Assembly: GCF_027257175.1 (NCBI RefSeq)
Contig: NZ_JAPFGD010000003.1
Coordinates: forward strand, 62,001 to 126,000
DNA from: Castellaniella sp. S9
Lineage (GTDB): Bacteria > Pseudomonadota > Gammaproteobacteria > Burkholderiales > Burkholderiaceae_B
Direction of reading: 5' to 3'
DNA: 64,000 nt
A program made the position numbers and the translations under genes. The notes beneath the pieces are model-generated. The model saw only the letters and a program-made list of their open reading frames with translations. It made no database searches and was not told the DNA's origin. Numbering within the stretch: position 1 is the stretch's first letter; every line of letters starts with the position of its first letter. Positions 1 to 9,816 of the stretch are shown here, piece after piece.

Positions 1-369
1 TCGGGCGCCGAGGTGGGCTGCCAGGGCGAGGTCGGGGTAGCCTGTTCGATGGCGGCCGCCGGCCTGGCGGCGGTGCTGGGCGGCACGGTCGACCAGGTGG
101 AAAACGCCGCCGAGATCGGCATGGAACACAACCTGGGCCTGACCTGCGACCCGGTGGGCGGCCTGGTGCAGATCCCCTGCATCGAGCGCAATGCGATGGG
201 CGGCAACAAGGCGATCAATGCCTCGCGCCTGGCGCTGCACGGCGACGGCAAGCACCACGTGTCGCTGGACATGGTGATCGAGACCATGCGCCAGACGGGC
301 GCCGACATGCGTTCGAAATACAAGGAGACCTCGCGCGGCGGCCTGGCCGTGAACGTGGTGGAGTGCTGA
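1..369 (+). CDS. sdaA: L-serine dehydratase, C-terminal part (5' truncated by window edge)
   Basis: This is the 3' end of an iron-sulfur L-serine ammonia-lyase, which converts L-serine to pyruvate and ammonia in the cytoplasm. The frame is open from base 1. The visible 122 residues contain the glycine-rich start [12 protein letters not shown] and the [19 protein letters not shown] segment. The cysteines in these motifs belong to the set that binds the [4Fe-4S] cluster in this family. The alpha domain ends normally with a TGA. The start and the N-terminal beta domain lie outside the window, so it cannot be told whether this is a one-chain enzyme. The identity is secure from the motifs. Confidence 0.93.
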   Translation, partial: SGAEVGCQGEVGVACSMAAAGLAAVLGGTVDQVENAAEIGMEHNLGLTCDPVGGLVQIPCIERNAMGGNKAINASRLALHGDGKHHVSLDMVIETMRQTGADMRSKYKETSRGGLAVNVVEC

Positions 370-419
370 CGGCGGCTGCGCCAGCCGCCGCACGATGCCA
401 CCCCGCTCCGCCCCGCGCC

Positions 420-1277
420 TCAGCCCGCGCCCTGGCGCACGACGCCGATGCTGGCGCACACGACCAGCAGGGTGCCCAGGATCTGGGCGCCGGTCATGGC
501 CTGGCCCAGGATGATCCAGCCCGACAGCGCGCCGATGGCGGGCTCCAGGCTCAGCAGCACGCCGAAGGCGGCGGCGGTCAGGTACCGCAGGGCGGTGATT
601 TCCAGCACGTAAGGCACCAGCGGCACCAGCACGGCCAGTCCCGCGGTCCACACGATCTGGTCGGCGGGAAAACGCAAGGCGCCGACCTCGGCCACCGCCA
701 GGGGCAGGGTCAGGACGGCCGCCACCAGCAGCGAGACCGACAGGCCCTGCAGACCCTGGAAGACGATCCCCACGCGCTTCATCATGACGATGTAGGTGGC
801 CCAGCCCGCCGCGGCGAACAGGGCCAGGACCACGCCCAGGGGACTCACCCCGCCCCCGCCATGCGCGTCGCCCCAGACCAGCAGGCCGATCCCGGCGGCG
901 GCCAGCAACGGCCAGGCCAGCGCCAGCACGCCGCGCACGCCGACGACGGCGACGGCCAGGGGCCCGCAGAATTCCAGGGCCACGGCCAGGTACTGCGGCA
1001 GGCGCTCGATGGCCATGAAAAAGCACAGCGTCATGACGCTCATGCCCGCGCCCAGCACCAGCGCCGCGCGCCACTGCGCCCGGGTATAGCGATGCAGGGG
1101 CGGGCGCACGATCAGGGCCAGCACGGCCGCGGCCCAGCACAGGCGCAGGCTGGAGGTCGACAGGACGCCGTATTCGCGGATCACCGGAAGCGACAGGGAC
1201 ACGCCGGACTGCACGCTGACCATGGCGGCCAGCGACAGGACGACCGCCACGGCGATGGCGTGGGCGGGGCGGCTCAA
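420..1277 (-). CDS. DMT-superfamily (EamA) exporter, RhtA-like
   Basis: This is an inner-membrane drug/metabolite transporter of about 285 residues with roughly ten hydrophobic helices in two EamA repeats. The N-terminal [17 protein letters not shown] and the central [17 protein letters not shown] segments resemble RhtA, the threonine/homoserine exporter, so amino-acid efflux is the likely role. The substrate is inferred from similarity only. The best start is a TTG at 1277 preceded by a G-rich stretch; a later start would cut into the first helix. It converges with the serine dehydratase gene and diverges from the flavin monooxygenase gene. Confidence 0.8.
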   Translation of the reverse strand: MSRPAHAIAVAVVLSLAAMVSVQSGVSLSLPVIREYGVLSTSSLRLCWAAAVLALIVRPPLHRYTRAQWRAALVLGAGMSVMTLCFFMAIERLPQYLAVALEFCGPLAVAVVGVRGVLALAWPLLAAAGIGLLVWGDAHGGGGVSPLGVVLALFAAAGWATYIVMMKRVGIVFQGLQGLSVSLLVAAVLTLPLAVAEVGALRFPADQIVWTAGLAVLVPLVPYVLEITALRYLTAAAFGVLLSLEPAIGALSGWIILGQAMTGAQILGTLLVVCASIGVVRQGAG

Positions 1278-1387
1278 GACCGCCCCCGACAGGGTTTCAC
1301 AAGAGGCATTACACTGGGTGTTCGTATGTTTCTATGGCGGGGACACGGGATTCTGCCACCGTTTGGCGGCGTCCATCCCCGATCGCG

Positions 1388-2380
1388 ATGATCCCATTAT
1401 CCATCCTCGACCTGTCGCCCATCACCCAGGACGGTTCGGCGGCCGAATCCTTCGCCCGCACCGTCGACATCGCCCGGCACGCCGATGACTGGGGCTATAC
1501 CCGCTATTGGATGGCCGAGCACCATGGCATGCCCGGCATCGCCAGCGCCGCCACTTCGGTGCTGATCGGCCACGTGGCCGGGGCGACCTCGCGCATCCGG
1601 GTGGGCGCGGGCGGCATCATGCTGCCCAACCATTCGCCGCTGGTGATCGCCGAGCAATTCGGCACGCTCGACGCCCTGTATCCCGGGCGCATCGATCTGG
1701 GCCTGGGCCGCGCGCCGGGCTCCGACCAGGTGACGGCGCGCGCGCTGCGCCGCAACCTGGCGACGGATCCGGACGAGTTCCCGCGCGACGTGATCGAACT
1801 GATGTCGTATTTCGAGGGGCGGGCGCAGGTGCGCGCGGTGCCCGGCGAGGGCCACGACATCCCGATCTGGATCCTGGGCTCCAGCCTGTTCGGCGCGCAA
1901 CTGGCGGCGATGCTGGGCCTGCCCTATGCCTTCGCCTCGCATTTCGCGCCGGCGCAGATGATGGATGCGATTGCGCTCTACCGCGCACGCTTCAAACCCT
2001 CCAGCCGCCTGGACAAGCCCCACGTGATGCTGGGTTTCAACGTCTTTGCCGCCGATACCGACGACGAGGCCCGCTATCTGGCCACATCGTGGCAGCAGTC
2101 CTTCGTCAACCTGCGCACCGGCCGGCCCGGGCGCCTGCCGCCTCCGGTCGAGGGCTACGTCGAGGCGCTGCCCCCGCAAGGCCGCGAGCTTTTGGACCAC
2201 GTGCTGTCGTGCGCCGCCATCGGCGCGCCGGACACGGTGGCCGATCAGATCCGCGCCTTCATCGAGCGCACCGGCGCCGACGAGCTGATGCTGACCTGCA
2301 ATATGTACGAGCATTCCGCGCGCCTGCGATCCTACGAGATCGTGGCGGGCCTGATCGAAACGCCCGCTTCGGCGGCATAG
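1388..2380 (+). CDS. LLM-class flavin-dependent monooxygenase (YhbW-like)
   Basis: This is a bacterial-luciferase-like TIM-barrel oxidoreductase of 330 residues, expected to use reduced FMN and oxygen. The start [12 protein letters not shown] and the motif [13 protein letters not shown] are typical of the YhbW/alkanal monooxygenase-alpha group, as are [23 protein letters not shown] (read in two parts) and GRAPGSDQ. The ATG at 1388 is preferred over an in-frame upstream start at 1334, because homologous proteins begin at this strand. The true substrate cannot be read from the sequence. An AhpD-like protein and a thioesterase follow on the same strand, so the three may form one operon. Confidence 0.88.
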   Translation: MIPLSILDLSPITQDGSAAESFARTVDIARHADDWGYTRYWMAEHHGMPGIASAATSVLIGHVAGATSRIRVGAGGIMLPNHSPLVIAEQFGTLDALYPGRIDLGLGRAPGSDQVTARALRRNLATDPDEFPRDVIELMSYFEGRAQVRAVPGEGHDIPIWILGSSLFGAQLAAMLGLPYAFASHFAPAQMMDAIALYRARFKPSSRLDKPHVMLGFNVFAADTDDEARYLATSWQQSFVNLRTGRPGRLPPPVEGYVEALPPQGRELLDHVLSCAAIGAPDTVADQIRAFIERTGADELMLTCNMYEHSARLRSYEIVAGLIETPASAA

Positions 2381-2406
2381 CCTCCCCCCCTGGACAAGGA
2401 ATCGAC

Positions 2407-2850
2407 ATGCAAGCAAGAATGGATTATTTCAAGGCGGCGCCCGAACTCATGGAAGGGATGCTGCACATGGAAAAGACGGTCAAGGGCGCAGGCCTGGACC
2501 CCTTCCTGTATGAGCTGGTCAAGACGCGCGCCTCGCAGATCAATGGCTGCGCCTATTGCCTGCACATGCACACCACCGATGCCCGCAAGATGGGTGAAAC
2601 CGAAATGCGCCTGTACCTGCTGTCCGCCTGGCGCGAGTCCAGCCTGTATACGCCGGCCGAGCGCGCCGCCCTGGCCTGGACCGAGTCGTTGACCCTGGTA
2701 TCGCAGACCGGCGCGCCGGATGCCGACTACGACGCCCTGCGCCCGCATTTTTCCGACCATCAGATCGTCGCCCTGACTCTGCTGATCACCACCATCAACG
2801 CCTGGAACCGCCTCGCGATCGGTTTCCGCTCGCAGCATCCCACGGCCTGA
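2407..2850 (+). CDS. Carboxymuconolactone decarboxylase (AhpD-like) family protein
   Basis: This small alpha-helical protein of 147 residues carries the AhpD-type redox motif [10 protein letters not shown], in which the CxxC pair and the nearby histidine form the peroxidase-reductase centre. Proteins of this subgroup are thought to reduce alkyl hydroperoxides. A ribosome-binding site (AAGGA) lies just before the ATG at 2407. It follows the flavin monooxygenase by 26 bases, and a role in dealing with peroxide leaked by that flavoenzyme is possible but is only inferred. Length and motif fit the family. Confidence 0.88.
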   Translation: MQARMDYFKAAPELMEGMLHMEKTVKGAGLDPFLYELVKTRASQINGCAYCLHMHTTDARKMGETEMRLYLLSAWRESSLYTPAERAALAWTESLTLVSQTGAPDADYDALRPHFSDHQIVALTLLITTINAWNRLAIGFRSQHPTA

Positions 2851-2863
2851 GCCGCCCCTGCCC

Positions 2864-3319
2864 ATGAACGACACCCCCTCCTCCGACACCGCTCCCGACC
2901 GCGAGGCCGTGCGCGCCCGCGTGCAAGACTGCTTCGACCGTTCGGGCCTGTTGTGCCACCTGGGCGCGCATCTGGGCGAGGTCGCGCCGGGCCGCGTGCA
3001 CATCCACCTGCCCTACGGCGCCCAACTGACCCAGCACCTGGGTTTTTTCCATGCCGGCGCGACCTCGGCCATCGCCGATGCGGCGGGCGGCTTTGCAGCG
3101 CTGACGAGGACGCCGATCGGATATACGGTATTGACGGTGGAATTCAAGGTCAACCTGATGGCGCCGGCCCAAGGCGAATCGCTCGAAGCCGTAGGTCGGG
3201 TGATCCGCGCGGGGCGCACGCTGTCGGTGGTGCAGGTGGACGTCTACGCGGTCCAGCTGGGCGAAAAGACGCCGGTGGCCCTCATGCAGCAGACGCTGAT
3301 GAGCCTCCCGGAAAAATAA
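2864..3319 (+). CDS. PaaI-family hotdog-fold thioesterase
   Basis: This 151-residue protein has a single hotdog domain of the PaaI/DUF4442-like acyl-CoA thioesterase group. The helix containing FFHAGATSAIADAAGGFAAL matches the central hotdog helix, and YTVLTVEFKVNLMAPA matches the following strands. It probably hydrolyses an acyl-CoA thioester in the cytoplasm. The specific substrate is unknown. The gene begins 13 bases after the AhpD-like gene and converges with nadE. Confidence 0.85.
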   Translation: MNDTPSSDTAPDREAVRARVQDCFDRSGLLCHLGAHLGEVAPGRVHIHLPYGAQLTQHLGFFHAGATSAIADAAGGFAALTRTPIGYTVLTVEFKVNLMAPAQGESLEAVGRVIRAGRTLSVVQVDVYAVQLGEKTPVALMQQTLMSLPEK

Positions 3320-3341
3320 GCCGCGCAGCGCGGCCAGGCCC

Positions 3342-4169
3342 TCAGGGCGCGATCGGCAGCGCGCGCTTGTGGGCCGAGCGCCGGTAGACCGACACGATGG
3401 TGTCGTAGGCCTCGTCCGGAATGTCGCGGCCCTCGAGGAAATCGTCGATCACCTCGTAGCCCACCCCGAAGGCCTCCTCGTCGGGCTTCAGCGGCGACAG
3501 CAATTCAAGGTCGGCGGTCGGCACCTTGCGGACCAGGCGATCGGGCGCGCCCATGGCGGCGGCCAAGGCGCGCACACGGCGCTTGTTCAGGCCCGCCAGG
3601 GGCGTGACGTCGGCGGCGCCGTCGCCGAACTTGGTAAAAAACCCCATCAGGGCCTCGGCTGCGTGGTCGGTGCCCACCACCAGGCCGGCGCGCGCGCCGG
3701 CCACCGCGTACTGGGCGATCATGCGCTGGCGGGCCTTGATGTTGCCGTGCAGGAAGTCCTGCTGCGCGGCATCGCGAAAGACCAGGCCGCCCCGCAGAAG
3801 GTCATCCAGCATGGCGTCCGAGGCGGGCTTGACGTCGACGGTGAGGCGCTCGTCGGGCGCGATGACGTCCAGGCAGGCCAGGGCGTCGGCCTCGTCCAGT
3901 TGGGTCCCGTAGGGCAGGCGCATGGCCGTGAAACGGGCCTCGCCGCCCTCGGCGCGGATGCGCTCGCAGGCGCGCTGCGACAGACAGCCCGCCGCCAGGG
4001 AATCGACACCGCCGCTGATGCCCAGCACCAGGCCGCGCAGGCCCGAGGCGCGCAGCTGGGCCGCCAGGAACTCCACGCGCCGTTCGATCTCGGCCTGGAC
4101 GTCGAAATCATCCGCCATGCCCAGTGCCTGGCGGATCTGCTGTTGCAAGCCGCGTTGTTCCGGCGTCAT
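3342..4169 (-). CDS. nadE: NH3-dependent NAD+ synthetase
   Basis: NadE amidates nicotinic acid adenine dinucleotide to NAD+, the last step of NAD synthesis. The protein has 275 residues, the same length as the E. coli ammonia-dependent enzyme, and lacks a glutaminase domain. The ATP-binding loop LGISGGVDS is plain near residue 48, followed by QQDFLHGNIKARQRM and VGTDHAAEALMGFFTKFGDG. The start codon lies only 2 bases after the stop of ilvD, so the two are probably co-transcribed. Confidence 0.95.
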   Translation of the reverse strand: MTPEQRGLQQQIRQALGMADDFDVQAEIERRVEFLAAQLRASGLRGLVLGISGGVDSLAAGCLSQRACERIRAEGGEARFTAMRLPYGTQLDEADALACLDVIAPDERLTVDVKPASDAMLDDLLRGGLVFRDAAQQDFLHGNIKARQRMIAQYAVAGARAGLVVGTDHAAEALMGFFTKFGDGAADVTPLAGLNKRRVRALAAAMGAPDRLVRKVPTADLELLSPLKPDEEAFGVGYEVIDDFLEGRDIPDEAYDTIVSVYRRSAHKRALPIAP

Positions 4170-4171
4170 TT

Positions 4172-5860
4172 TCAGTGATCCTCGAATCGGTCCAGCACGG
4201 CGCCGGTGCTGGCGTCCGAGCAATTGAAGGCGAACTTGGCCTGCACACCGCGGAAATTGCGCGGCTTGGGCGCCCGCCAGGCGGCCCGGCGGGTCGCCAG
4301 TACGCTGTCCTCGACGTTCAGCTGCAGCAATTGCCGATGGGCGTCGATGGTGATCGAGTCGCCCTCCTCGACCAGGGCGATCGTGCCGCCGACGGCGGCC
4401 TCGGGCGCGACGTGGCCCACCACCATGCCCCAGGTGCCGCCCGAGAACCGGCCATCGGTGATGAGGCCGACGGAATCGCCCAGGCCCTCGCCGATCAGCG
4501 CGCTGGTCGGCGCCAGCATTTCCGGCATGCCCGGCCCGCCCTTGGGCCCCAGGTAGCGCAGCACCATGACGTCGCCCGCCTGGATGCGGCCGGCGAGGAT
4601 CGCGTCCATGGCCGAGGACTCGTCGTCGAACACCCGCGCAGGCCCCGTGATGACCGGGTTTTTCAGGCCGGTGATCTTGGCCACCGCACCGTCGGTGGCC
4701 AGATTGCCCTTGAGGATGGCCAGATGGCCCTCGGCATACAGGGCCTGGTCCAGAGGCCGGATGATGTCCTGGCCGGGATCGGGAACGTCCGGCACGCCGG
4801 CCAGGACCTCGGCGATGGTCTGGCCGGTGATGGTGATGCAATCGCCGTGCAGCAGGCCGGCGTTCAGCAGGAGTTTCATCACCTGGGGGATGCCGCCGGC
4901 CTGGTGGAAATCGACCACCAGGTACTTGCCGCTGGGCTTGAGGTCGCAAATGACCGGCACGCGGCGGCGCACGCGCTCGAAGTCGTCGATGGTCCATTCG
5001 ACCCCGGCGGCATGGGCGATGGCGAGGATGTGCAGCACCGCGTTGGTCGAACCGCCCGTGGCCATGACCACGGCGACGGCGTTCTCGATCGAGCGGCGGG
5101 TGACGATGTCGCGCGGCTTGAGGTCGAGCTCGATGGCCTTCAACAGCACGCGCGCCGACTCGGCCGCCGAGTCGAGTTTTTCCCGGTGGACGTTGGCCAT
5201 GGTCGAGGAATACGGCAGGCTCATGCCCAGGGCCTCGAAGGAGGAGCTCATGGTGTTGGCGGTGTACATGCCGCCGCAGGACCCGCTGCACGGGATGGCG
5301 TGGGTTTCCACGTCGTGCAATTCCTCGTCGGTCAGCCGGCCGGCGGCGTGCTCGCCCACGGCCTCGAAGACGCTGACGATGTTCAGGTCGCGGCCATCCA
5401 GGCAGCCCGCCAGGATGGTGCCGCCGTAGACATAGATGGATGGCACGTTGGCGCGCAGCATGCCCATCATGCCGCCGGGCATGTTCTTGTCGCAGCCGCC
5501 GATCACCAGCACCCCGTCCATCCACTGGCCCTGCACGCAAGTCTCGACGCAGTCGGCGATGACCTCGCGCGAGATCAGGGAATATTTCATGCCCTCGGTG
5601 CCCATGGCCATGCCGTCCGAAATGGTCGGCGTGCCGAACATCTGGGGATTGCCGCCCGCGGCCTTGATGGCCTCGGCGGCGGCGTCGGCCAATGGCTGCA
5701 GGCCGCTGTTACAGGGCGTGATCGTGCTCTGGCCGTTGGCGATGCCGACCATGGGCTTGTCGAAATCCGCCTCGGTGTAGCCCAGCGCGTAGTACATGGA
5801 ACGGTTCGGCGCGCGGGCCACGCCCTGGGTGATGTTGGCGGAACGCAGGCGACGGGTCAT
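4172..5860 (-). CDS. ilvD: Dihydroxy-acid dehydratase, short type
   Basis: This is an IlvD/Edd-family dehydratase of 562 residues, acting in valine and isoleucine synthesis by converting dihydroxy acids to 2-keto acids. The cysteines expected to hold the iron-sulfur cluster are visible in [18 protein letters not shown] and [15 protein letters not shown]. The lysine-containing [14 protein letters not shown] segment is also present. It is shorter than the 616-residue E. coli type and belongs to the branch often carrying a [2Fe-2S] cluster. A second, long IlvD lies at 9817-11676. Some short homologues act on sugar acids, but coupling to nadE and the motif set favour branched-chain amino-acid synthesis. 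Confidence 0.88.
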   Translation of the reverse strand: MTRRLRSANITQGVARAPNRSMYYALGYTEADFDKPMVGIANGQSTITPCNSGLQPLADAAAEAIKAAGGNPQMFGTPTISDGMAMGTEGMKYSLISREVIADCVETCVQGQWMDGVLVIGGCDKNMPGGMMGMLRANVPSIYVYGGTILAGCLDGRDLNIVSVFEAVGEHAAGRLTDEELHDVETHAIPCSGSCGGMYTANTMSSSFEALGMSLPYSSTMANVHREKLDSAAESARVLLKAIELDLKPRDIVTRRSIENAVAVVMATGGSTNAVLHILAIAHAAGVEWTIDDFERVRRRVPVICDLKPSGKYLVVDFHQAGGIPQVMKLLLNAGLLHGDCITITGQTIAEVLAGVPDVPDPGQDIIRPLDQALYAEGHLAILKGNLATDGAVAKITGLKNPVITGPARVFDDESSAMDAILAGRIQAGDVMVLRYLGPKGGPGMPEMLAPTSALIGEGLGDSVGLITDGRFSGGTWGMVVGHVAPEAAVGGTIALVEEGDSITIDAHRQLLQLNVEDSVLATRRAAWRAPKPRNFRGVQAKFAFNCSDASTGAVLDRFEDH

Positions 5861-6004
5861 GGCAGGTCCTCGGTAGTGTCTGGATGGCCGCGGGCCCGCC
5901 AAGACGGCGAGCCTGCAGGACGGCAGCTGTCCAGTGTAAGGCCAGATGGCCGGCTTGCGTAGGGCACGCATACGCCGCTTGCGGGTTTTGCGGACACCGG
6001 CGGC

Positions 6005-6679
6005 CTAGAAACCGCGGCGGGCGGCTTGCGACAGGTCCTCGAGGAAAGCCAGGTCGCGCAGTTCCCAGTCGCGGCGCGCGCCGACGACGCGCGACTGCCC
6101 CGACCAGTCGGCCAGCAGCCGGCTGAGGGTTTCCGCGCGGATGCCCAGGTGGGCGGCCAGTTGACGCTGCGTGAGAGGCAGGCGGACGCGGTCGCCCATG
6201 CGCGCACGCAACCCCAGCAGGTAGGCGGCCAGGCGCTGGGCCGCCGTGCTGTCGCTGAACCACTCGACCTCGTTGACCCGCTGGTAGACGCGGTCACTCA
6301 GGCGCTGGAGCATGCGCATCGACAGTTCCGGCCACGCCCGGCAGGCGGCCAGCAGGCCGTCGCGCTTCAGGTACAGCACCGCGGCATCGCCATGCGCGCG
6401 CGCACACATGGGATAGCGCCCGTGGCTCATGAACATGGCGGTCTCGGCCAGCATCTGGCCGGTCTCGAAGATATGAAAGACGCGTTCCTGTCCATCCTGG
6501 GTGTGGCGCAGCACCTCGACCTGGCCCTTCTGGACGTACAGGTATTCCACGGCTGGCGCGCCTTCCTCGAACAGCATCTCGTGCGGCTGGGCATGCAGGG
6601 TGGCGGCATCGCGCAGCAGCAGCGTGGCGACCTCGACGGGCGCCCCGCGAAACAGGCGGTGATCCAGCACCTGCGGCAT
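6005..6679 (-). CDS. Crp/Fnr-family transcriptional regulator
   Basis: The protein of 224 residues has an N-terminal cyclic-nucleotide-binding-like domain (about residues 10-125) and a C-terminal winged helix. The helix-turn-helix is visible as LTQRQLAAHLGIRAETLSRLL. No FNR-type N-terminal cysteine set is present, so oxygen sensing through a [4Fe-4S] cluster is unlikely. The ATG at 6679 follows a GGGAGG ribosome-binding site and is preferred to an upstream in-frame codon. It diverges from a TonB receptor, and a TTGAC-N4-GTCAT site sits between them, so autoregulation or control of the receptor is likely. Confidence 0.88.
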   Translation of the reverse strand: MPQVLDHRLFRGAPVEVATLLLRDAATLHAQPHEMLFEEGAPAVEYLYVQKGQVEVLRHTQDGQERVFHIFETGQMLAETAMFMSHGRYPMCARAHGDAAVLYLKRDGLLAACRAWPELSMRMLQRLSDRVYQRVNEVEWFSDSTAAQRLAAYLLGLRARMGDRVRLPLTQRQLAAHLGIRAETLSRLLADWSGQSRVVGARRDWELRDLAFLEDLSQAARRGF

Positions 6680-6696
6680 GGAAACCTCCCGAAAAC

Positions 6697-6710
6697 TTGA
6701 CAAGTGTCAT
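6697..6710. promoter_or_regulatory. Putative Crp/Fnr-type operator
   Basis: The sequence TTGACAAGTGTCAT reads as TTGAC-N4-GTCAT, an inverted repeat one base away from the general Fnr/Dnr pattern TTGAY-N4-RTCAA. It lies 18 bases upstream of the start codon of the Crp/Fnr-family gene and about 86 bases from the TonB receptor start, a natural site for autoregulation. It is seen in the sequence; binding is inferred. Confidence 0.5.
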
Positions 6711-6746
6711 TGTATCGATTGGAAACCGATGAGACCATATGCGGCT

Positions 6747-6765
6747 GATAATAATTCGCATTAGC
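6747..6765 (+). promoter_or_regulatory. Putative Fur box upstream of the TonB receptor
   Basis: GATAATAATTCGCATTAGC matches 14 of 19 positions of the classical Fur box GATAATGATAATCATTATC, including the whole first hexamer. It ends 30 bases before the receptor start codon. Iron-dependent repression of the receptor by Fur is the natural reading, and the local AT-rich sequence is unlike the surrounding GC-rich DNA. Confidence 0.65.
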
Positions 6766-6795
6766 GATATGTGGAATCACCATCCGAGGAATCCC

Positions 6796-8925
6796 ATGAC
6801 ACGCACACCCCCCCTCAAGCCCCTGGCCCTGGCCGCGGCCCTGCTGGCCGCCGGCATCGCCTCCGTGCACGCCCAGGACGTCGGCCGCCTCGCGCCCATC
6901 ACCGTCACCGGCGACGATGCCGGCACCCCCCTGCAGGCGGGCGTCGCCACGGAACAGGCCCGCCTGCAGCAGGTGGCGGGCGGCACCAACCTGATCCAAC
7001 CGCAAAAGGAAGTCCGCCTGGCCACCCTCAACGACGCCCTGAACTACCAGCCCGGCATCGTGGTGCAGGAATTCTTCGGCGGCCTGGACCAGCCGCGGCT
7101 GAACATCCGCGGCTCGGGCATCCAGAGCAACCCGGTCAATCGCGGCGTACTGCTGCTGCAGGACGGTCTGCCGCTGAACGAGGCCGACGGCTCTTTCGTG
7201 ATCGGCTTCCTCGAGCCGCGCAACGCCCGGCTGATCAGCGCGCGGCGCGGCGCCAATGCCCTGTCGGCGGGCGCCACCACCCTGGGCGGCGAAATGGACT
7301 TCCAGTCGATGATCGGCACCGAGGGCGACGTGCTGCGCGTCGAGGGCGGCAGTTTCGGGCGCTTCGGCGCGCAGGCCGCCAAGGGCTTCGAGTCGGACAA
7401 GGTCGACGGCCGCCTCAGCCTCACCCACGACCACTATGACGGCTATCGCCACCACTCGGGATCCGACCGCACCAGCGTGCAGGGCAATATCGGCTTCCAG
7501 GGCGACGGCTTCGAGAACCGCACCTACCTGTCGTACGTGGACCTGGACGTGACGATCCCCTTCGTCGTCACCCGCGAGCAGATGGAATACGACCCGCGCG
7601 AGGTCAATGGCGAGGGCGTGAAGGTCAACCCGCCCTTCAACCAGATCGACGTCTACAAGCGCAATCCCCACCGCAAGTCGCGCCAGTTCCGCGCGGCCAA
7701 CCGCACGTACTGGGGCACCGAGGCCTTCAACAACACCTTTGGCGTCTACGCGCAGAACATCGACGACACCTTCCAGGATCCGCTGACCTCCACCGTCACC
7801 GACGGCATGACCTACGGCGCCCAATGGCAGCTGGCGGGCAAATATCAAGCCTTCGACTACCGGCTGGCCCTGGACTGGGCGCGCAGCGACATGGACCGCG
7901 ACCTGTACACCGTCAACAAGGACACCGGCGCGCGCAAGACCCACTACGGCAACTACGACCTGCAGGCGGAAAACCGCAATGCCCTGGCCAGCCTCGCCTG
8001 GCACGTGCAGCCGGGCTGGACGGTGGTCGGCGACCTGAAGTTCACCCAGGCGATCCGCGACGCGCGCGACCGGCTGTCCGGCCAGTCCCTGGACCAGGAC
8101 TGGGACTACGTCAGCCCGAAACTGGGCCTGATCTGGCGCCCCGCCGATGACCAACGGCTGTACGTCAACGTCAGCCGCAGCAACGAGGCCCCCACCTACT
8201 GGGAAATCATCAATGGCGGCACGGGCCCCATGAGCCTGCCCAATCCCATGGTCGATGCCATGGGGACCACCGGGCTCAGCACGCTCAAGCTGCAGCGCGC
8301 CGACACGGTCGAGATCGGCGGCGACGGCCTGCTGGGCAGCGGCCGCTACGCGCCGCGCTGGTCGCTGTCCCTCTACCACAGCGACGTCAAGGACGAACTG
8401 ATGTCGGTCAGCAACGCCAACGGCACCGCCGCCGGCACCTACAACTACCAGGGCGGCACGCGCCACCAGGGCATCGAACTGGGCCTGTCCGGCAGCCTGT
8501 GGGCCCCGGGCGAGGGGGCGGCCTTCGACTACCGCGTGGCCTACACCTTCAGCGACTTCCGCTTCAAGGGCGGCGAGTTCGCGGGCAAGCGCATCGCCGG
8601 CGTGCCGCGCCACCTGATCAACGCCGAGGTCCTGTACCGCATGGGCGGCCTGCGCATCGGCCCGAACGTGCGCTGGATGCCGACGGACACCGAGACCAAC
8701 CACGCCAACACGCCCGATACCCAGCAGGATGCCTACGCCATCCTGGGCTTCAAGGTGGACTACCGGCACGGCAAGCACTGGAGCGCCTACCTCCAGGCCG
8801 ACAACCTGACCAACGAAACCTACGCCAGCGCCTTTGTGATCCGCAACGCCGGCACCACGGCCATGCCCACCTTCCTGCCGGGCAACGGCCGCAGCATCAC
8901 CGCGGGGCTGGCCTACCAGTTCTAG
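6796..8925 (+). CDS. TonB-dependent outer-membrane receptor (FecA-like)
   Basis: This 709-residue protein has a signal peptide (ALLAAGIASVHA), a TonB-box-like stretch PITVTG, a plug domain (about residues 45-160, with LNIRGSGIQSNPVNRGVLLLQDGLPLN read in parts) and a long 22-strand barrel ending in aromatic F after GLAYQ. It probably imports a ferric siderophore or citrate-like iron complex. The ATG at 6796 has a GAGGA ribosome-binding site 5 bases away. A Fur box and a divergent Crp/Fnr regulator support iron- or redox-linked expression. The ligand cannot be determined from the sequence. No ECF sigma factor or anti-sigma gene accompanies it, and the N-terminus lacks an obvious signalling extension. 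Confidence 0.9.
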   Translation: MTRTPPLKPLALAAALLAAGIASVHAQDVGRLAPITVTGDDAGTPLQAGVATEQARLQQVAGGTNLIQPQKEVRLATLNDALNYQPGIVVQEFFGGLDQPRLNIRGSGIQSNPVNRGVLLLQDGLPLNEADGSFVIGFLEPRNARLISARRGANALSAGATTLGGEMDFQSMIGTEGDVLRVEGGSFGRFGAQAAKGFESDKVDGRLSLTHDHYDGYRHHSGSDRTSVQGNIGFQGDGFENRTYLSYVDLDVTIPFVVTREQMEYDPREVNGEGVKVNPPFNQIDVYKRNPHRKSRQFRAANRTYWGTEAFNNTFGVYAQNIDDTFQDPLTSTVTDGMTYGAQWQLAGKYQAFDYRLALDWARSDMDRDLYTVNKDTGARKTHYGNYDLQAENRNALASLAWHVQPGWTVVGDLKFTQAIRDARDRLSGQSLDQDWDYVSPKLGLIWRPADDQRLYVNVSRSNEAPTYWEIINGGTGPMSLPNPMVDAMGTTGLSTLKLQRADTVEIGGDGLLGSGRYAPRWSLSLYHSDVKDELMSVSNANGTAAGTYNYQGGTRHQGIELGLSGSLWAPGEGAAFDYRVAYTFSDFRFKGGEFAGKRIAGVPRHLINAEVLYRMGGLRIGPNVRWMPTDTETNHANTPDTQQDAYAILGFKVDYRHGKHWSAYLQADNLTNETYASAFVIRNAGTTAMPTFLPGNGRSITAGLAYQF

Positions 8926-9027
8926 AAAACCCCTGCGGCCATGGGCTGATCCGTGCATAATGGCCCGGTCGGCCGGACCGTCGAAAGGCGGGCCCGGCCA
9001 ATCGCGGCACCGCCGCAAGGAGCGACC

Positions 9028-9795
9028 ATGGACAAGCAGCCCAATCACGGCGCCCCCTCGGGCGCCGTTCTCATCACCGGCGCGGGACGCGGCATCGGCG
9101 CCGCCACCGCCCTGGCCGTGGCCCGCGACGGCCACGACATCGTCCTCAACTACGTGCGCAATGCCCAGGCGGCGGAAACCGTCGCCGAGAAAATCCGCGC
9201 GCTGGGGCGCAAGGCCTACGCCATCCAGGCCGACGTCGGCCTGCCCGAGGACGTCCAGCGCCTGTTCGAGCGCACCGAGGCCGAGGCCGGGGCGCTGTAC
9301 GGCCTGGTCAACAACGCCGGCATCACCGGGCAGATCGGCCCGTTTTCCAAGACGACGGATGCGCTGATCGAGCAGGTATTCCGCGTCAACGTGCTGGGCG
9401 CGATCCAGTGCGCGCGCGAGGCCCTGGCCAATTTCCAGCGCCACGGCACGCGCGGCGTGATCGTCAACGTCTCGTCCGTGGCCGCACGCACCGGCAGCCC
9501 GGGGGAATATGTGCACTATGCCGCCAGCAAAGGCGCGCTGGACAGCTTTACCCTGGGTCTGGCCCGCGAGGTCGCCGCCCAGGGCATCCGCGTGTGCGGC
9601 CTGGCGCCGGGCAGCACGCTGACCGAGATCCACGCGGCGGGCGGCGATCCCGACCGCCCCGCCCGCGTGGCCTCACGGATCCCGCTGGGCCGGCTGGCCG
9701 AGCCCGCCGAGATCGCCGAAGCCATTGCATGGCTGCTCTCGCCCGCGGCCTCATTCGTCACGGGCACCACCGTGTCCTGCACCGGCGGCGTGTAG
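9028..9795 (+). CDS. SDR-family oxidoreductase (YgfF-like)
   Basis: This classical short-chain dehydrogenase has 255 residues. The NAD(P)-binding motif TGAGRGIGAAT is near residue 16, the NNAG motif follows, and the catalytic Ser and YAASK stand in VNVSSVAARTGSPGEYVHYAASKG (read in two parts). The segment RTGSPGEYVHYAASKGALD is characteristic of YgfF, a protein linked to glucose dehydrogenase activity. AAGG(A) before the ATG at 9028 fixes the start; an upstream in-frame start has no such site. The gene converges with the long ilvD. Confidence 0.85.
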   Translation: MDKQPNHGAPSGAVLITGAGRGIGAATALAVARDGHDIVLNYVRNAQAAETVAEKIRALGRKAYAIQADVGLPEDVQRLFERTEAEAGALYGLVNNAGITGQIGPFSKTTDALIEQVFRVNVLGAIQCAREALANFQRHGTRGVIVNVSSVAARTGSPGEYVHYAASKGALDSFTLGLAREVAAQGIRVCGLAPGSTLTEIHAAGGDPDRPARVASRIPLGRLAEPAEIAEAIAWLLSPAASFVTGTTVSCTGGV

Positions 9796-9816
9796 CGTAG
9801 CGGCGGGCCGCCGCCC

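Noticed and set aside
6427-9633. A 1068-codon open frame on the minus strand across the TonB receptor
   Set aside because: It is antisense to a clear TonB receptor and SDR, has low-complexity Ala/Gly/Val-rich composition and no domain. It is a shadow of GC-rich codon use.
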